8,124 bases of DNA, from the NCBI GenBank assembly GCA_013043945.1, contig JABEUW010000034.1, positions 1 through 8,124 on the forward strand. Direction: 5' to 3'. The stretch's first letter is position 1. Every line of letters begins with the position of its first letter. Positions 1-6,874 of the stretch are shown here, piece by piece. The position numbers were made by a program, and so were the translations under genes. This stretch comes from Vulcanimicrobiota bacterium. Lineage in GTDB: Bacteria; Vulcanimicrobiota; Vulcanimicrobiia; Vulcanimicrobiales; Vulcanimicrobiaceae. A model generated the notes under the pieces. The model was not told where the DNA came from. It did no database searches and saw only the letters and a list, made by a program, of their open reading frames with translations.

Positions 1-28
1 GGGCATCGCCGCCCCTCGTCCGTAGCCT

Positions 29-2164
29 ATGGGGGTGCAACTCCGTTCTCTCATCGCGGCGGCATTGGCCGCCGTTTTGCTGGGCGCCGCGCCCGCTACC
101 ACCCGCCTCTATAGCGCCCCCGCCGGAAATCGTCCGGCGGGCATTCCGCATCCCGACCTGCCGTATGTGGCGATTCTCCCGAGCGGGCGCATCGTCGCTC
201 CCGTCGGGAGGAGCATCGCCATCGGCGCGAACGTTAACGCGCTCGCGTTGATTCCCGGAGGACGCTTTGCGGTCGTCGGCGGGAGCGCCGCGAGCGGCGG
301 CACCCTGCTGCGAACGATCGATACGCGCACGATGCAGATCGTCGCGCGGGTCACCAATGCCGGCTCGCGGAGCGAAGCGATCGGCGGGCTTATCGCCCTC
401 CACGACCCCGCAATGCCCGCCCGAACGATTCTCGTCGCCTCGGAGGCACGGGCCGGCAAGATCGCCATCTTCGCGGTCGGGAGCGAGGGTACGCTGGCAC
501 AGCTCCACCCCGGGATCTCGCTTCCGGGAGGTGACCCCGAGCCGATGCACCTCGCACTCGCGGAGTCGGGGCACCTCCTATTGGTCGCCGACGATCGTAA
601 TGGACGGGTCGATACGATCGATCTCGCGACGCGCAGGCCGATCGCCTCGATGAGCGTCGGCGCGCTTCCGAGCGGTCTCGCCGCCTTCGGTCCGCGTATT
701 TTTGCCGCCGGCGCAGCGGCGGATGCCTCGAATCTCGCCATCCGTTCGCTCGATTCCTCGGCCGTGAGCTCCGAGAACATTCCGCTCGATGCTCCGCTCG
801 ATGGCGCGACGACGATCGGCGGCGTCGATCCCGAGTCGGTCGCAATCGAGCCCGGAGGGCGCTTTGCCTACGTGACCCTTGCCGGCGTCGACCGTGTCGT
901 CGCAGTGGCCCTCGATGCCTCGCCGCGCGTTGTCGACGGCATCGACCTGCGCCTCTTCGCGAATGCACCCTACGGCACGATGCCCACGGCGATGGTGCCC
1001 TCGATGACCGGCCGCGAACTCTTCGTCGCCCTCTCGGGCCTCAACGCCGTCGCCGTACTCGATGCGAGCACTCCAGGCGTATTGCATCGGCTAGGACTCA
1101 TTCCCACGGGCGCGCGTCCGGTCGCACTCTCGCTGGCACCGAACGACAAGGTGCTCTTCGTTGCGAATGCGGAGGGCAATGGAGTGAACGCAACGCTCGA
1201 ACGGATCGCGCTGACAAAAATTCCGCTGGAACGGACGACGCTCTCCGCATTGCGCTATGCGCGCGTCTCGCATCTCGTACGCGGAAACGCGCTCGTTCCA
1301 CCGCTGCGCTCGGGGCGTAAGAGCGATGCGATCTCTCACGTCGTCGATATCTCCCTCGGTCCCACCTATTTTAATTCAACGCCGAATCTACGCGCGCTCG
1401 CCAATGAGTTTGCCGTGGTCGGCGATTACTATGCCGACGCTCCGACCAGCGAACTCGGATCGCAACTCACGTACTCGGGGACGATCTCGCCCTCCGCGTG
1501 GTTGCTCGATACCTTCCGTGGCCGGCGTGCCGTTGAAGCGATGCCGCCCGATCTCTACCCGCGCAGCGGGTATATCGTCAACGCACTCGCGCGGGCCGGA
1601 ATGAGCTATCGGGTCTACGGAGCGATGCTGCCCGAGGGTCCGTTGGCGATCGGTATTCCGCTGTTGCACGTGCTCCACGGGGCGGTCGGGTACTCTCCGA
1701 AGGCAGGCGAACGTGCGAGCGATCGAGCGTTGGCAACGGCATTCGTCGCACAGTATTCGCGCGAAGCGGCGAGCGGCAATATCCCCGCATACCAAGCGAT
1801 AGAACTCTCGTCGAATAACCCGCTCGTGCAGGATCGTGCGCTCGGAAGAATCGTTGAAGCGATCGTCAAGAGCGAGGCTTGGGGATCGACGGCGATCTTC
1901 ATCTCCCCGCGGCAAGCGATCGGCGCGACGACTGCCGACCCCAAGCACAGCTTCGCGGTGATCGTATCGCCGTACGCCCGGCGCGGATTTCTCGGGCACG
2001 CACACGCAAGCACGGCGAGTGTATTGAAAACCGAGGAAGAGATCCTCGGGCTTCCGGCACTATCGTTAGGAGATCTTTTGGCCTCCGACCTCGCCAATTA
2101 TTTTACGCCGACTCTCGATTTATCCGTACCTAATATTAGAACGAACGAAAGGATGCAGCGATGA
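29..2164 (+). CDS. Exported YncE-like beta-propeller / degenerate phosphoesterase-domain protein
   Basis: 711 residues. An in-frame TAG at 23-25 means the start cannot lie upstream of the ATG at 29; no clear Shine-Dalgarno is visible. Residues 5-22 form a hydrophobic signal peptide, so the protein is probably exported. Residues about 45-395 hold repeated beta-propeller blades of the YVTN/YncE type (PGGRFAVVGG near 77, SGHLLLVADD near 180, PGGRFAYVTL near 275, TGRELFVALS near 327, NDKVLFVAN near 372). Residues about 433-692 resemble the alkaline-phosphatase-like phosphoesterase domain that follows such propellers in bifunctional YncE/phosphatase proteins: TPNLRALANEF at 451, ALGRIVEAI at 604, VSPYARRG at 646, STASVLKTEEEILGLP at 661. 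The segments that carry the nucleophile and metal ligands in active relatives (ENRTYD, SADGH, NDHT, EDD...DHVDxH) are not recognisable, so it is probably a non-catalytic binding protein. It overlaps the next gene by 4 bases. The architecture is fairly sure; the ligand is unknown. Confidence 0.85.
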   Translation: MGVQLRSLIAAALAAVLLGAAPATTRLYSAPAGNRPAGIPHPDLPYVAILPSGRIVAPVGRSIAIGANVNALALIPGGRFAVVGGSAASGGTLLRTIDTRTMQIVARVTNAGSRSEAIGGLIALHDPAMPARTILVASEARAGKIAIFAVGSEGTLAQLHPGISLPGGDPEPMHLALAESGHLLLVADDRNGRVDTIDLATRRPIASMSVGALPSGLAAFGPRIFAAGAAADASNLAIRSLDSSAVSSENIPLDAPLDGATTIGGVDPESVAIEPGGRFAYVTLAGVDRVVAVALDASPRVVDGIDLRLFANAPYGTMPTAMVPSMTGRELFVALSGLNAVAVLDASTPGVLHRLGLIPTGARPVALSLAPNDKVLFVANAEGNGVNATLERIALTKIPLERTTLSALRYARVSHLVRGNALVPPLRSGRKSDAISHVVDISLGPTYFNSTPNLRALANEFAVVGDYYADAPTSELGSQLTYSGTISPSAWLLDTFRGRRAVEAMPPDLYPRSGYIVNALARAGMSYRVYGAMLPEGPLAIGIPLLHVLHGAVGYSPKAGERASDRALATAFVAQYSREAASGNIPAYQAIELSSNNPLVQDRALGRIVEAIVKSEAWGSTAIFISPRQAIGATTADPKHSFAVIVSPYARRGFLGHAHASTASVLKTEEEILGLPALSLGDLLASDLANYFTPTLDLSVPNIRTNERMQR
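2147..2153 (+). promoter_or_regulatory. Ribosome binding site for the DDAH-like gene
   Basis: GAAAGGA lies 7 bases before the ATG at 2161, inside the last codons of the upstream gene. It supports that start and independent re-initiation at the overlapping stop/start. Confidence 0.6.
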
Positions 2165-2997
2165 GCGGTAACGTTCAACTTCACTACGGGCCTCGATTGA
2201 TCGGTTCGCCGACCGGCATGCTGCGTCGCGCGGCGTTGGTGAGGCCGAGTGCCGCCATCGAACGTGCCGTTCCTCTGCCTTCGGAGCCCTCGGCGATCTA
2301 TGCGCGCGCGCTCGAACAACACGAAAACCTGCGAAAGCTGCTCGTTTCCTTCGGCGTCGAAATCATCGAAATTGCCGGATCGGCGCTCGACCCGCTGGAG
2401 AGCGCCGTGGCGCAGAGCGCTGTTTGCCTCGAAGATGGCGTTGCGATCATGCGCCCGAGCGTCATGGAACGACGCGCCGCGGTCGACCGAACGCGCGCGG
2501 CATTCGCTCGCGAGGAGATTCCAATCGCCGGGCACATCGCCGCCCCGGCATTCTTTAGCGGCGACGATGTCATGTTGCTTGGGTCGCGTGCTTTTCTCGG
2601 CGTGGGCGCACTGAGCAACGAACTCGGGCGTCGCGGAATGACGTCCTTACTCACGGCACACGGCTATCGTTGTACGCAGGTCGAAATCGCTCGCAAGAGC
2701 CTATCGCTGCGTTCGGTTGTCGCGCCGATCGACGCCAATACGGTTGCCTTCGTCGACGATGCCGTCGATGCAACGGCATTTTCCGATCTCCAACGTATCG
2801 TGCTGCCGCGGGGTGAGGAGCGAGCGGCCGGCTTGATGCTTCTCAACGAACGGCACGCCCTCGTCGACCTGCGCTATCGTGAGTCGTTGCGAATACTGAG
2901 CCGGGCCGGCGTCAGCCTAGAATGCTTTGATTGCTATGAATTCACGAAGATCGGCATGACCCCGTCGTCGTTGATTTTGGCGGTCGCACGGTCGTGA
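2161..2997 (+). CDS. DDAH/amidinotransferase-fold protein lacking the catalytic Cys and His
   Basis: 278 residues, close to the usual length of dimethylarginine dimethylaminohydrolases and related amidinotransferase-fold enzymes, which hydrolyse methylated arginine or arginine through a covalent Cys intermediate. Family landmarks are present: AALVRPS at 24-30, YARALEQHENLRKLLVSFGVE at about 47-67, IMRPSVMERR at 96-105, FFSGDDVMLLG at 131-141, LSLRSVVAPID at 181-191 and CYEFTKIGMTPSSLIL at 258-273. In active members the second-last motif reads LHL(K/M)S with the catalytic His, and the last ends GG(L/P)TCL with the catalytic Cys. Here these positions are Ser182 and Pro267. The acidic pair of the VEDTAV motif is also replaced (VAQSAV, 83-88). 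The ATG overlaps the preceding TGA (ATGA). No signal peptide is visible, so it is probably cytoplasmic. It may be a guanidino-compound sensor or binder, or a family with different chemistry. Confidence 0.8.
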   Translation: MSGNVQLHYGPRLIGSPTGMLRRAALVRPSAAIERAVPLPSEPSAIYARALEQHENLRKLLVSFGVEIIEIAGSALDPLESAVAQSAVCLEDGVAIMRPSVMERRAAVDRTRAAFAREEIPIAGHIAAPAFFSGDDVMLLGSRAFLGVGALSNELGRRGMTSLLTAHGYRCTQVEIARKSLSLRSVVAPIDANTVAFVDDAVDATAFSDLQRIVLPRGEERAAGLMLLNERHALVDLRYRESLRILSRAGVSLECFDCYEFTKIGMTPSSLILAVARS

Positions 2998-3731
2998 GCG
3001 AAGGCATGCGAGTAGCGATTCTTTCCGATATTCACGGGAATCTCGTTGCGCTCGATGCTTGCCTCGCCGACCTTGCGTCGCAAGGCGGCGCCGACGCGAT
3101 CGTTGCTGCGGGCGATCTCTGCGCCGATGGACCGCGCCCGCGAAAGGTGTTACAGCGCCTATTGGAGATCGGTGCACAATGCGTGCGCGGAAACACCGAC
3201 CGGTATCTTGCGATGCCGGGAGAGGAGCGCTTTGAAGGCGAGGAGGCGCGCCTTGCGTGGACGCGTGGAGAAATAGGAGAGAAGTGGCTCACCTGGCTGC
3301 GCGATCTTCCTTTCGCGCTGCGCATCGGTGAGATTCCCGACGATCTCTTAGTCGTGCATGCGAATCCTGCCAACGACGACGAACACCTCTGGCCCGATGC
3401 CGACGACGCCATATTGGAGCGAATGATCGGGGCCGAAGCGGCTTCGGCGATCGCCTTCGGCCATTTGCACCTGCCGTACGTTCGGTCGTGGCGTGGGAAA
3501 TTATTGGTGAACGTTGCGTCGGCCGGGCTCCCAAAAGACGGCGATCCACGGGCCTGCTATGCATTGCTCACGCTTCGTTCGGGCGGCTGGCAGGTGAAGC
3601 ATCGTCGAGTCGAATTCGATGTTAAGCGCGTTTCGACACAGCTCTCCGAATGCGGTATTCCCGGGAGCATGCGGTTGATTGCAACGCTCCGTAGGCATCG
3701 GTACAAGCGTTTGACGAGTATCATTCCATGA
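2994..3731 (+). CDS. Calcineurin-like metallophosphoesterase (YfcE/MJ0936-like)
   Basis: 245 residues from a GTG start that overlaps the preceding TGA (GTGA). An in-frame ATG at 3006 (residue 5) is an alternative, but it has little room for a ribosome binding site. The two-metal phosphodiesterase motifs are complete and in order: SDIHGN with Asp12 and His14, GDLC with Asp41, GNTD with Asn67, VVHANP with His122, and GHLH with His157/His159. VNVASAGLPKDGDPRA (172-187) matches the C-terminal strand region typical of this family. A basic tail (RLIATLRRHRYKR, 227-239) follows. The family cleaves phosphodiester or phosphomonoester bonds in the cytoplasm; the substrate cannot be read from the sequence. 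It is the first gene of this cassette that looks catalytically intact, and its last bases overlap the ABC ATPase start. Confidence 0.88.
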   Translation: MSEGMRVAILSDIHGNLVALDACLADLASQGGADAIVAAGDLCADGPRPRKVLQRLLEIGAQCVRGNTDRYLAMPGEERFEGEEARLAWTRGEIGEKWLTWLRDLPFALRIGEIPDDLLVVHANPANDDEHLWPDADDAILERMIGAEAASAIAFGHLHLPYVRSWRGKLLVNVASAGLPKDGDPRACYALLTLRSGGWQVKHRRVEFDVKRVSTQLSECGIPGSMRLIATLRRHRYKRLTSIIP

Positions 3732-4444
3732 GTGAATTTGCGCTCCAAATCGACGGCTTGGTCAAACGATACGGCGATTTTGTCGCGGTCGACGGTATCT
3801 CCATGAACGTAGCGCAAGGTGCATTTTTTGGGTTCCTCGGCCCCAATGGCGCGGGGAAGACGACGACCATCGGCGCTTGCGTCGGGTTAGTCCGTCCAAC
3901 CGCGGGGAAAATTTCGGTATTCGGCTTCGATACGGAACGCCAATGGCGGGATGCGCGACGCCTCATCGGCCTCTGCCCGCAAGAGATCAATTTAGATCGT
4001 TACCTTTCTATTCGCGATATTCTTATCTACCAGGCGGGGTACTTCGGCCTACGCGGAGCGAGCGTCCGCGCGCGTGCCGACGATCTACTCGAACGCTTCT
4101 CGTTGGCGGATAAGGCGAACGGCGAGTATACGAAGCTCTCGGGCGGCATGAAGCGCCGTTTAATGATTGCGCGCTCGCTCATTCACGAGCCGAAACTCTT
4201 GGTGCTCGACGAGCCGACGGCGGGTGTCGACGTTGAGCTACGACTCGAACTTTGGGACCTGCTCCGGCGTCTGAATGCCGAGGGTACGACGATCGTGCTC
4301 ACAACGCATTACTTGGAGGAGGCCGAAGCGCTCTGTAAGCGCATCGCGATCGTCCGTGCCGGGCGGATCGTCACCGAGCAAGATACGAGCGACCTCGTGC
4401 GCGATCGAGATCTGCAGGACGTTTTCTTGGAGCTAACGCGATGA
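3728..4444 (+). CDS. ABC-2 type exporter ATP-binding protein (YadG-like)
   Basis: 238 residues. All nucleotide-binding motifs are present: Walker A GPNGAGKTT at 38-46, Q-loop Gln85 in CPQEINL, signature LSGGMKRR at 137-144, Walker B LLVLDEP at 157-163 with Glu162, and switch His194 in LTTHYLEEAE. The stretches VFGFD, PQEIN, YQAGYFG and RRLMIARSLIHEPKL closely resemble E. coli YadG, an ABC-2 ATPase of poorly known substrate. It stops right after the core domain and lacks the roughly 70-residue C-terminal extension that I recall in YadG. The start overlaps the metallophosphoesterase stop (ATGA) and its stop overlaps the permease start, which indicates a stoichiometric ATPase-permease pair at the inner membrane. 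Confidence 0.95.
   Translation: MSEFALQIDGLVKRYGDFVAVDGISMNVAQGAFFGFLGPNGAGKTTTIGACVGLVRPTAGKISVFGFDTERQWRDARRLIGLCPQEINLDRYLSIRDILIYQAGYFGLRGASVRARADDLLERFSLADKANGEYTKLSGGMKRRLMIARSLIHEPKLLVLDEPTAGVDVELRLELWDLLRRLNAEGTTIVLTTHYLEEAEALCKRIAIVRAGRIVTEQDTSDLVRDRDLQDVFLELTR
4429..4432 (+). promoter_or_regulatory. Ribosome binding site for the permease
   Basis: GGAG lies 8 bases before the ATG at 4441, within the end of the ATPase gene. It supports the chosen permease start. Confidence 0.55.
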
Positions 4445-5211
4445 ACGCCGTCAATTGGGTCGGCCTCCTAACGGTGGCGAAGCGCGAGATCGTGCGCTCC
4501 CTGAAGGTGATCAATCAGGTCGTCTGGCCGCCGGTCATCACGACGATCCTCTACGTGTTCGTATTCGGCCTGGCGATTGGAAGTCGCATTCAGAACGTCG
4601 GCGGTGTGAGTTACGCGCAGTTCCTTATTCCCGGCTTGATCATGCTGCAAACGATCTCGACGGCGTACGACGAGTGCGCGAGTTCGTTTTTTCAGGGACG
4701 ATTTATGAACTCCATTCAAGAGTTGCTCGTCGCTCCGCTCGCCGCCGGAGAGATTCTCGTGGGCTTTCTCATGGGGAGCCTCGCCCGCGCTTTTCTAATC
4801 GCGATTTTGATCGGCGGCCTCGGCGTGCTTCTGGTGCATGCGATCCCGCAAAATTGGTGGCTTGCTGCGCTCTGCATCGTGATCGTGACCACGCTTTTTT
4901 CGTCGCTCGGGCTGATCTTCGGGCTGATGGCCGAGCGCTTCGACCACATTGCAGCCTTCGTAACCTTCGTCATTACGCCGCTCACGTTCGTCGGCGGCGT
5001 CTTTACGTCGGCGACGATGTTGCCGGAGAACCTCCGCGCCGTCGAACTCTTCAATCCGATTTTCTATATCATCGATGCATTCCGGTATAGTTATACCGGA
5101 AATGGCTACCTTCCTCTCGGGTATTCGCTCGGTGCCATCGCGGCGCTCGCCGCCATCGCCGTCGTCATCGCCCTTCGCCTCATCGCTATCGGGTACAAGC
5201 TCCGGGCGTAG
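4441..5211 (+). CDS. ABC-2 type transporter permease (YadH-like)
   Basis: 256 residues, the normal size for a single-domain ABC-2 permease. About six membrane segments can be seen: roughly 27-47, 58-76, 105-133, 139-163, 170-190 and 228-250. PPVITTILYVFVFG (30-43), GSRI (47-50), FLIPGLIM (61-68), ELLVAPL (94-100), TPLTFVGGVF (179-188) and NPIFYIIDAFRY (205-216) match the E. coli YadH pattern, including the conserved IQELLVAP coupling region. The protein should form a dimeric channel with the ATPase encoded just upstream (4-base overlap) and export lipid, polysaccharide or drug-like cargo; the substrate is unknown. The gene ends 6 bases before the stop of the convergent methyltransferase gene. 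A strong 10-bp inverted repeat lies within its 3' part. Confidence 0.95.
   Translation: MNAVNWVGLLTVAKREIVRSLKVINQVVWPPVITTILYVFVFGLAIGSRIQNVGGVSYAQFLIPGLIMLQTISTAYDECASSFFQGRFMNSIQELLVAPLAAGEILVGFLMGSLARAFLIAILIGGLGVLLVHAIPQNWWLAALCIVIVTTLFSSLGLIFGLMAERFDHIAAFVTFVITPLTFVGGVFTSATMLPENLRAVELFNPIFYIIDAFRYSYTGNGYLPLGYSLGAIAALAAIAVVIALRLIAIGYKLRA
5080..5101 (+). repeat. Perfect 10-bp inverted repeat with 2-base loop inside the permease gene
   Basis: Arm TTCCGGTATA (5080-5089) is exactly complementary to TATACCGGAA (5092-5101), with GT between. It lies over the codons for FRYSYTGN, about 110 bases before the permease stop. There is no T-run after it, so it is not a standard terminator. Confidence 0.7.
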
Positions 5212-5217
5212 TCTCGC

Positions 5218-5952
5218 TTACTCGCTCGGCGCATTTGAGAGAGGATCCTCGCTTCGCGGGCGTGCGAGAACCTTTTGAACGACATATCCAAGTAGCGCGA
5301 TGCTCCATAACCAGGGACCTGCGAGAAGGCTCGGCGCAATCGCGATTGCAACCGCGAGCAGCGCAAAGACGAGCATATACACCTCGGAGCGGAGCCCCTC
5401 CGACCATTGTGCCGTAGGCGCATCCTCCGCTGCCGGAATCGGGAGTCGCGGGTAGAGTGCGGCGACGCGGGCGGCGTAGCGATCGTATTCGCTACCGAAT
5501 CGATCGTGCAGCATCTTCCCCTCGTAACTCGATAGCGCGGCTATGAAAAAGAACATTGCAAGGACGAGGATAGGAATTCCCAACGGGGGCATAAAGAGCG
5601 CGATCCACGGCAGCAATAGCAGATTGCCGAAGTAGAGGGGATTGCGGAGGTAGCGAAACGGCCCCGCGATGACGAGACGGTTCGCCGATGCATTCCCGCC
5701 CCATACGATCGAGGCACGCAGATAGGCGGTGCCCCAACAGCGGAACGAGAACGCCGCGATCGGGAAGAGCGCTCCGACGGCAAGAATCAACCGAAAACGT
5801 CCGAGCCCACCGCTGCGGGCGAGTTGCCATGCGAGCGGTTGGGTCGATTGGTGACTTGCCGTCGAGATGCCGTACGCGAGGTAGAAACACAAAAAGATGA
5901 TGAGAAACATCATGAAGGTGCGCATGCGATACCAGAGTGGAGAGCGCGTCAT
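5218..5952 (-). CDS. Membrane methyltransferase of the ICMT/PEMT family
   Basis: 244 residues. GPFRYLRNPLYFGN (97-110) is the S-adenosylmethionine-binding signature of isoprenylcysteine carboxyl methyltransferase and phospholipid methyltransferase families (consensus RHPxYxG). It is followed by a hydrophobic segment and the conserved Glu144 in YEGKMLHDRFGSEYDRY (143-159), the usual C-terminal half of the active site. Membrane segments are visible at about 12-30, 54-72, 108-140 and 190-226. The last segment, a hydrophobic stretch after Pro-rich residues 167-182, lies beyond the usual ICMT core. The ATG overlaps the stop of the HTH-MBL gene (ATGA), with GAGGA 9 bases upstream and AAGGA directly abutting the start. 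It probably methylates a lipid or a small thiol or carboxyl compound at the inner membrane. Bacterial members are poorly characterised, so the substrate is open. Confidence 0.85.
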   Translation of the reverse strand: MTRSPLWYRMRTFMMFLIIFLCFYLAYGISTASHQSTQPLAWQLARSGGLGRFRLILAVGALFPIAAFSFRCWGTAYLRASIVWGGNASANRLVIAGPFRYLRNPLYFGNLLLLPWIALFMPPLGIPILVLAMFFFIAALSSYEGKMLHDRFGSEYDRYAARVAALYPRLPIPAAEDAPTAQWSEGLRSEVYMLVFALLAVAIAIAPSLLAGPWLWSIALLGYVVQKVLARPRSEDPLSNAPSE

Positions 5953-6809
5953 TCCTTGGTATCCTCATCGAAGAAAAATGGATTTTCGTTGCGCTCCCAG
6001 CCGATGCGTGTCGGCGGCCCGTGCCCGGGAAAGACCGCCGTATCGTTGGGAAGCGTAAAGAGTTCGCGGCGAATACTTGCGAGCAGATCGAGGTAACCGA
6101 AGCGATCCCCGAAGCAGCCGCCGACGCTGCCGGCAAAGAGCGTGTCGCCGGTAAAAAGCAGATCGCCGATGCGAAAACAGGAGGAGCCGTCGGTGTGCCC
6201 CGGTGTCGGCAGCGTTTCGATGCTCGTCATTCCAAAGGCGAGCCGCTCGCCTTTGGAGATCGGCATCGCTCGAGCGGCGAGCGCCCCGATAGCGGGCGCG
6301 TCGATCTCGTGCATGACGATACGCGCATCGGGATAGGCGGCGGCGACCGCGCCAGCAGCGTCGCAGTGATCGTCGTGTTTGTGCGTGATTAAAATATAGG
6401 CGAGATCGAGCGACCGCTCTTTTAACCGCGACAGAAGGCGCTCGGGATCGCCAGCCGGGTCGACGAGCGCGGCGGTTCGTTCTTCGCTCAATGCGTAGAC
6501 GACGTAGCCGTTGCTCGGATGCGGTAATTGGGTGTGCCGAAGGACGAGTGGCGTGGCGACCTCTCCGGGATACCACGCGCCGTCCGCTCGCCGCTCGAGG
6601 CGCCGCGCCTCCATTCCAAGCGCCGCCGCCAGCCGATCCGCCTCATCGTGGTTAGGCGCTCCGCGATCTGCGAGCCAGTGCTCAATCGAATGCTCTGCGA
6701 TATTGGTCGCTGCGGCGAGCGTTCGCAGCTCGATATGGCGTCCACGCATCGCTTTTCGCAGGACATCCCCGACGGTATCTTCGAGGTCGATCCTCGGCCA
6801 CTCGTTCAT
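5949..6809 (-). CDS. HTH (XRE-type) domain fused to a glyoxalase II-like MBL-fold hydrolase
   Basis: 286 residues from the ATG at 6809. A TTG at 6854 would add 15 residues but leave only 35 bases to trxB, while GTCGAAGA sits 8 bases before the chosen ATG. Residues about 12-72 look like an XRE/Cro-type helix-turn-helix: VLRKAMRGRHIELRTLAAAT, then SIEHWLADRG, then DRLAAALGM. Residues about 85-270 form a metallo-beta-lactamase hydrolase with all zinc ligands: THKHDDH (His143, His145, Asp147, His148), GHTDGS (His205), FTGDTLF (Asp222) and PGHGPPT (His263). The stretch from GDTLFAGS to PGHGPPT with RxxNPF near 273-278 is typical of glyoxalase II/YcbL-like thioester hydrolases. The usual short loop after GDTLFAGSVG differs (GCFGDRFGYL). 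The N-terminal DNA-binding domain is unusual for this family and may sense or respond to a metabolite. The stop overlaps the ICMT-like gene start by 4 bases. Confidence 0.88.
   Translation of the reverse strand: MNEWPRIDLEDTVGDVLRKAMRGRHIELRTLAAATNIAEHSIEHWLADRGAPNHDEADRLAAALGMEARRLERRADGAWYPGEVATPLVLRHTQLPHPSNGYVVYALSEERTAALVDPAGDPERLLSRLKERSLDLAYILITHKHDDHCDAAGAVAAAYPDARIVMHEIDAPAIGALAARAMPISKGERLAFGMTSIETLPTPGHTDGSSCFRIGDLLFTGDTLFAGSVGGCFGDRFGYLDLLASIRRELFTLPNDTAVFPGHGPPTRIGWERNENPFFFDEDTKE
5962..5966 (-). promoter_or_regulatory. Ribosome binding site for the ICMT-like gene
   Basis: On the - strand this reads GAGGA, 9 bases before the ATG at 5952-5950. A second purine run, AAGGA (5957-5953), touches the ATG and is too close to serve alone. 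Confidence 0.5.
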
Positions 6810-6817
6810 AGGTCGGC

Positions 6818-6825
6818 TCTTCGAC
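6818..6825 (-). promoter_or_regulatory. Ribosome binding site (GTCGAAGA) for the HTH-MBL gene
   Basis: Read on the - strand as GTCGAAGA, 8 bases before the ATG at 6809. The same octamer precedes trxB on the other strand. It favours the 6809 start over the upstream TTG. Confidence 0.55.
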
Positions 6826-6874
6826 GCTGCGAAGGCGCGTTGCTGCCCGCGCAACCGGAGCGGCCACCCGTGCG

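Noticed and set aside
1..28. Promoter or upstream gene end before the first CDS
   Set aside because: Only 28 bases are available and no promoter or Shine-Dalgarno motif can be supported; the in-frame TAG at 23-25 only limits the start.
109..2097. Long open frames on the - strand opposite the first gene (for example 109-780, 390-968, 1388-2005, 1615-2097)
   Set aside because: They are antisense shadows of a GC-rich gene, with Arg/Ser/Ala-rich composition and no domain pattern. The + strand frame has a signal peptide and recognisable blades.
6810..6854. TTG start at 6854 adding 15 residues to the HTH-MBL protein
   Set aside because: The ATG at 6809 has GTCGAAGA at the right distance and lies just before the HTH domain. 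The extension would also consume most of the divergent promoter region.
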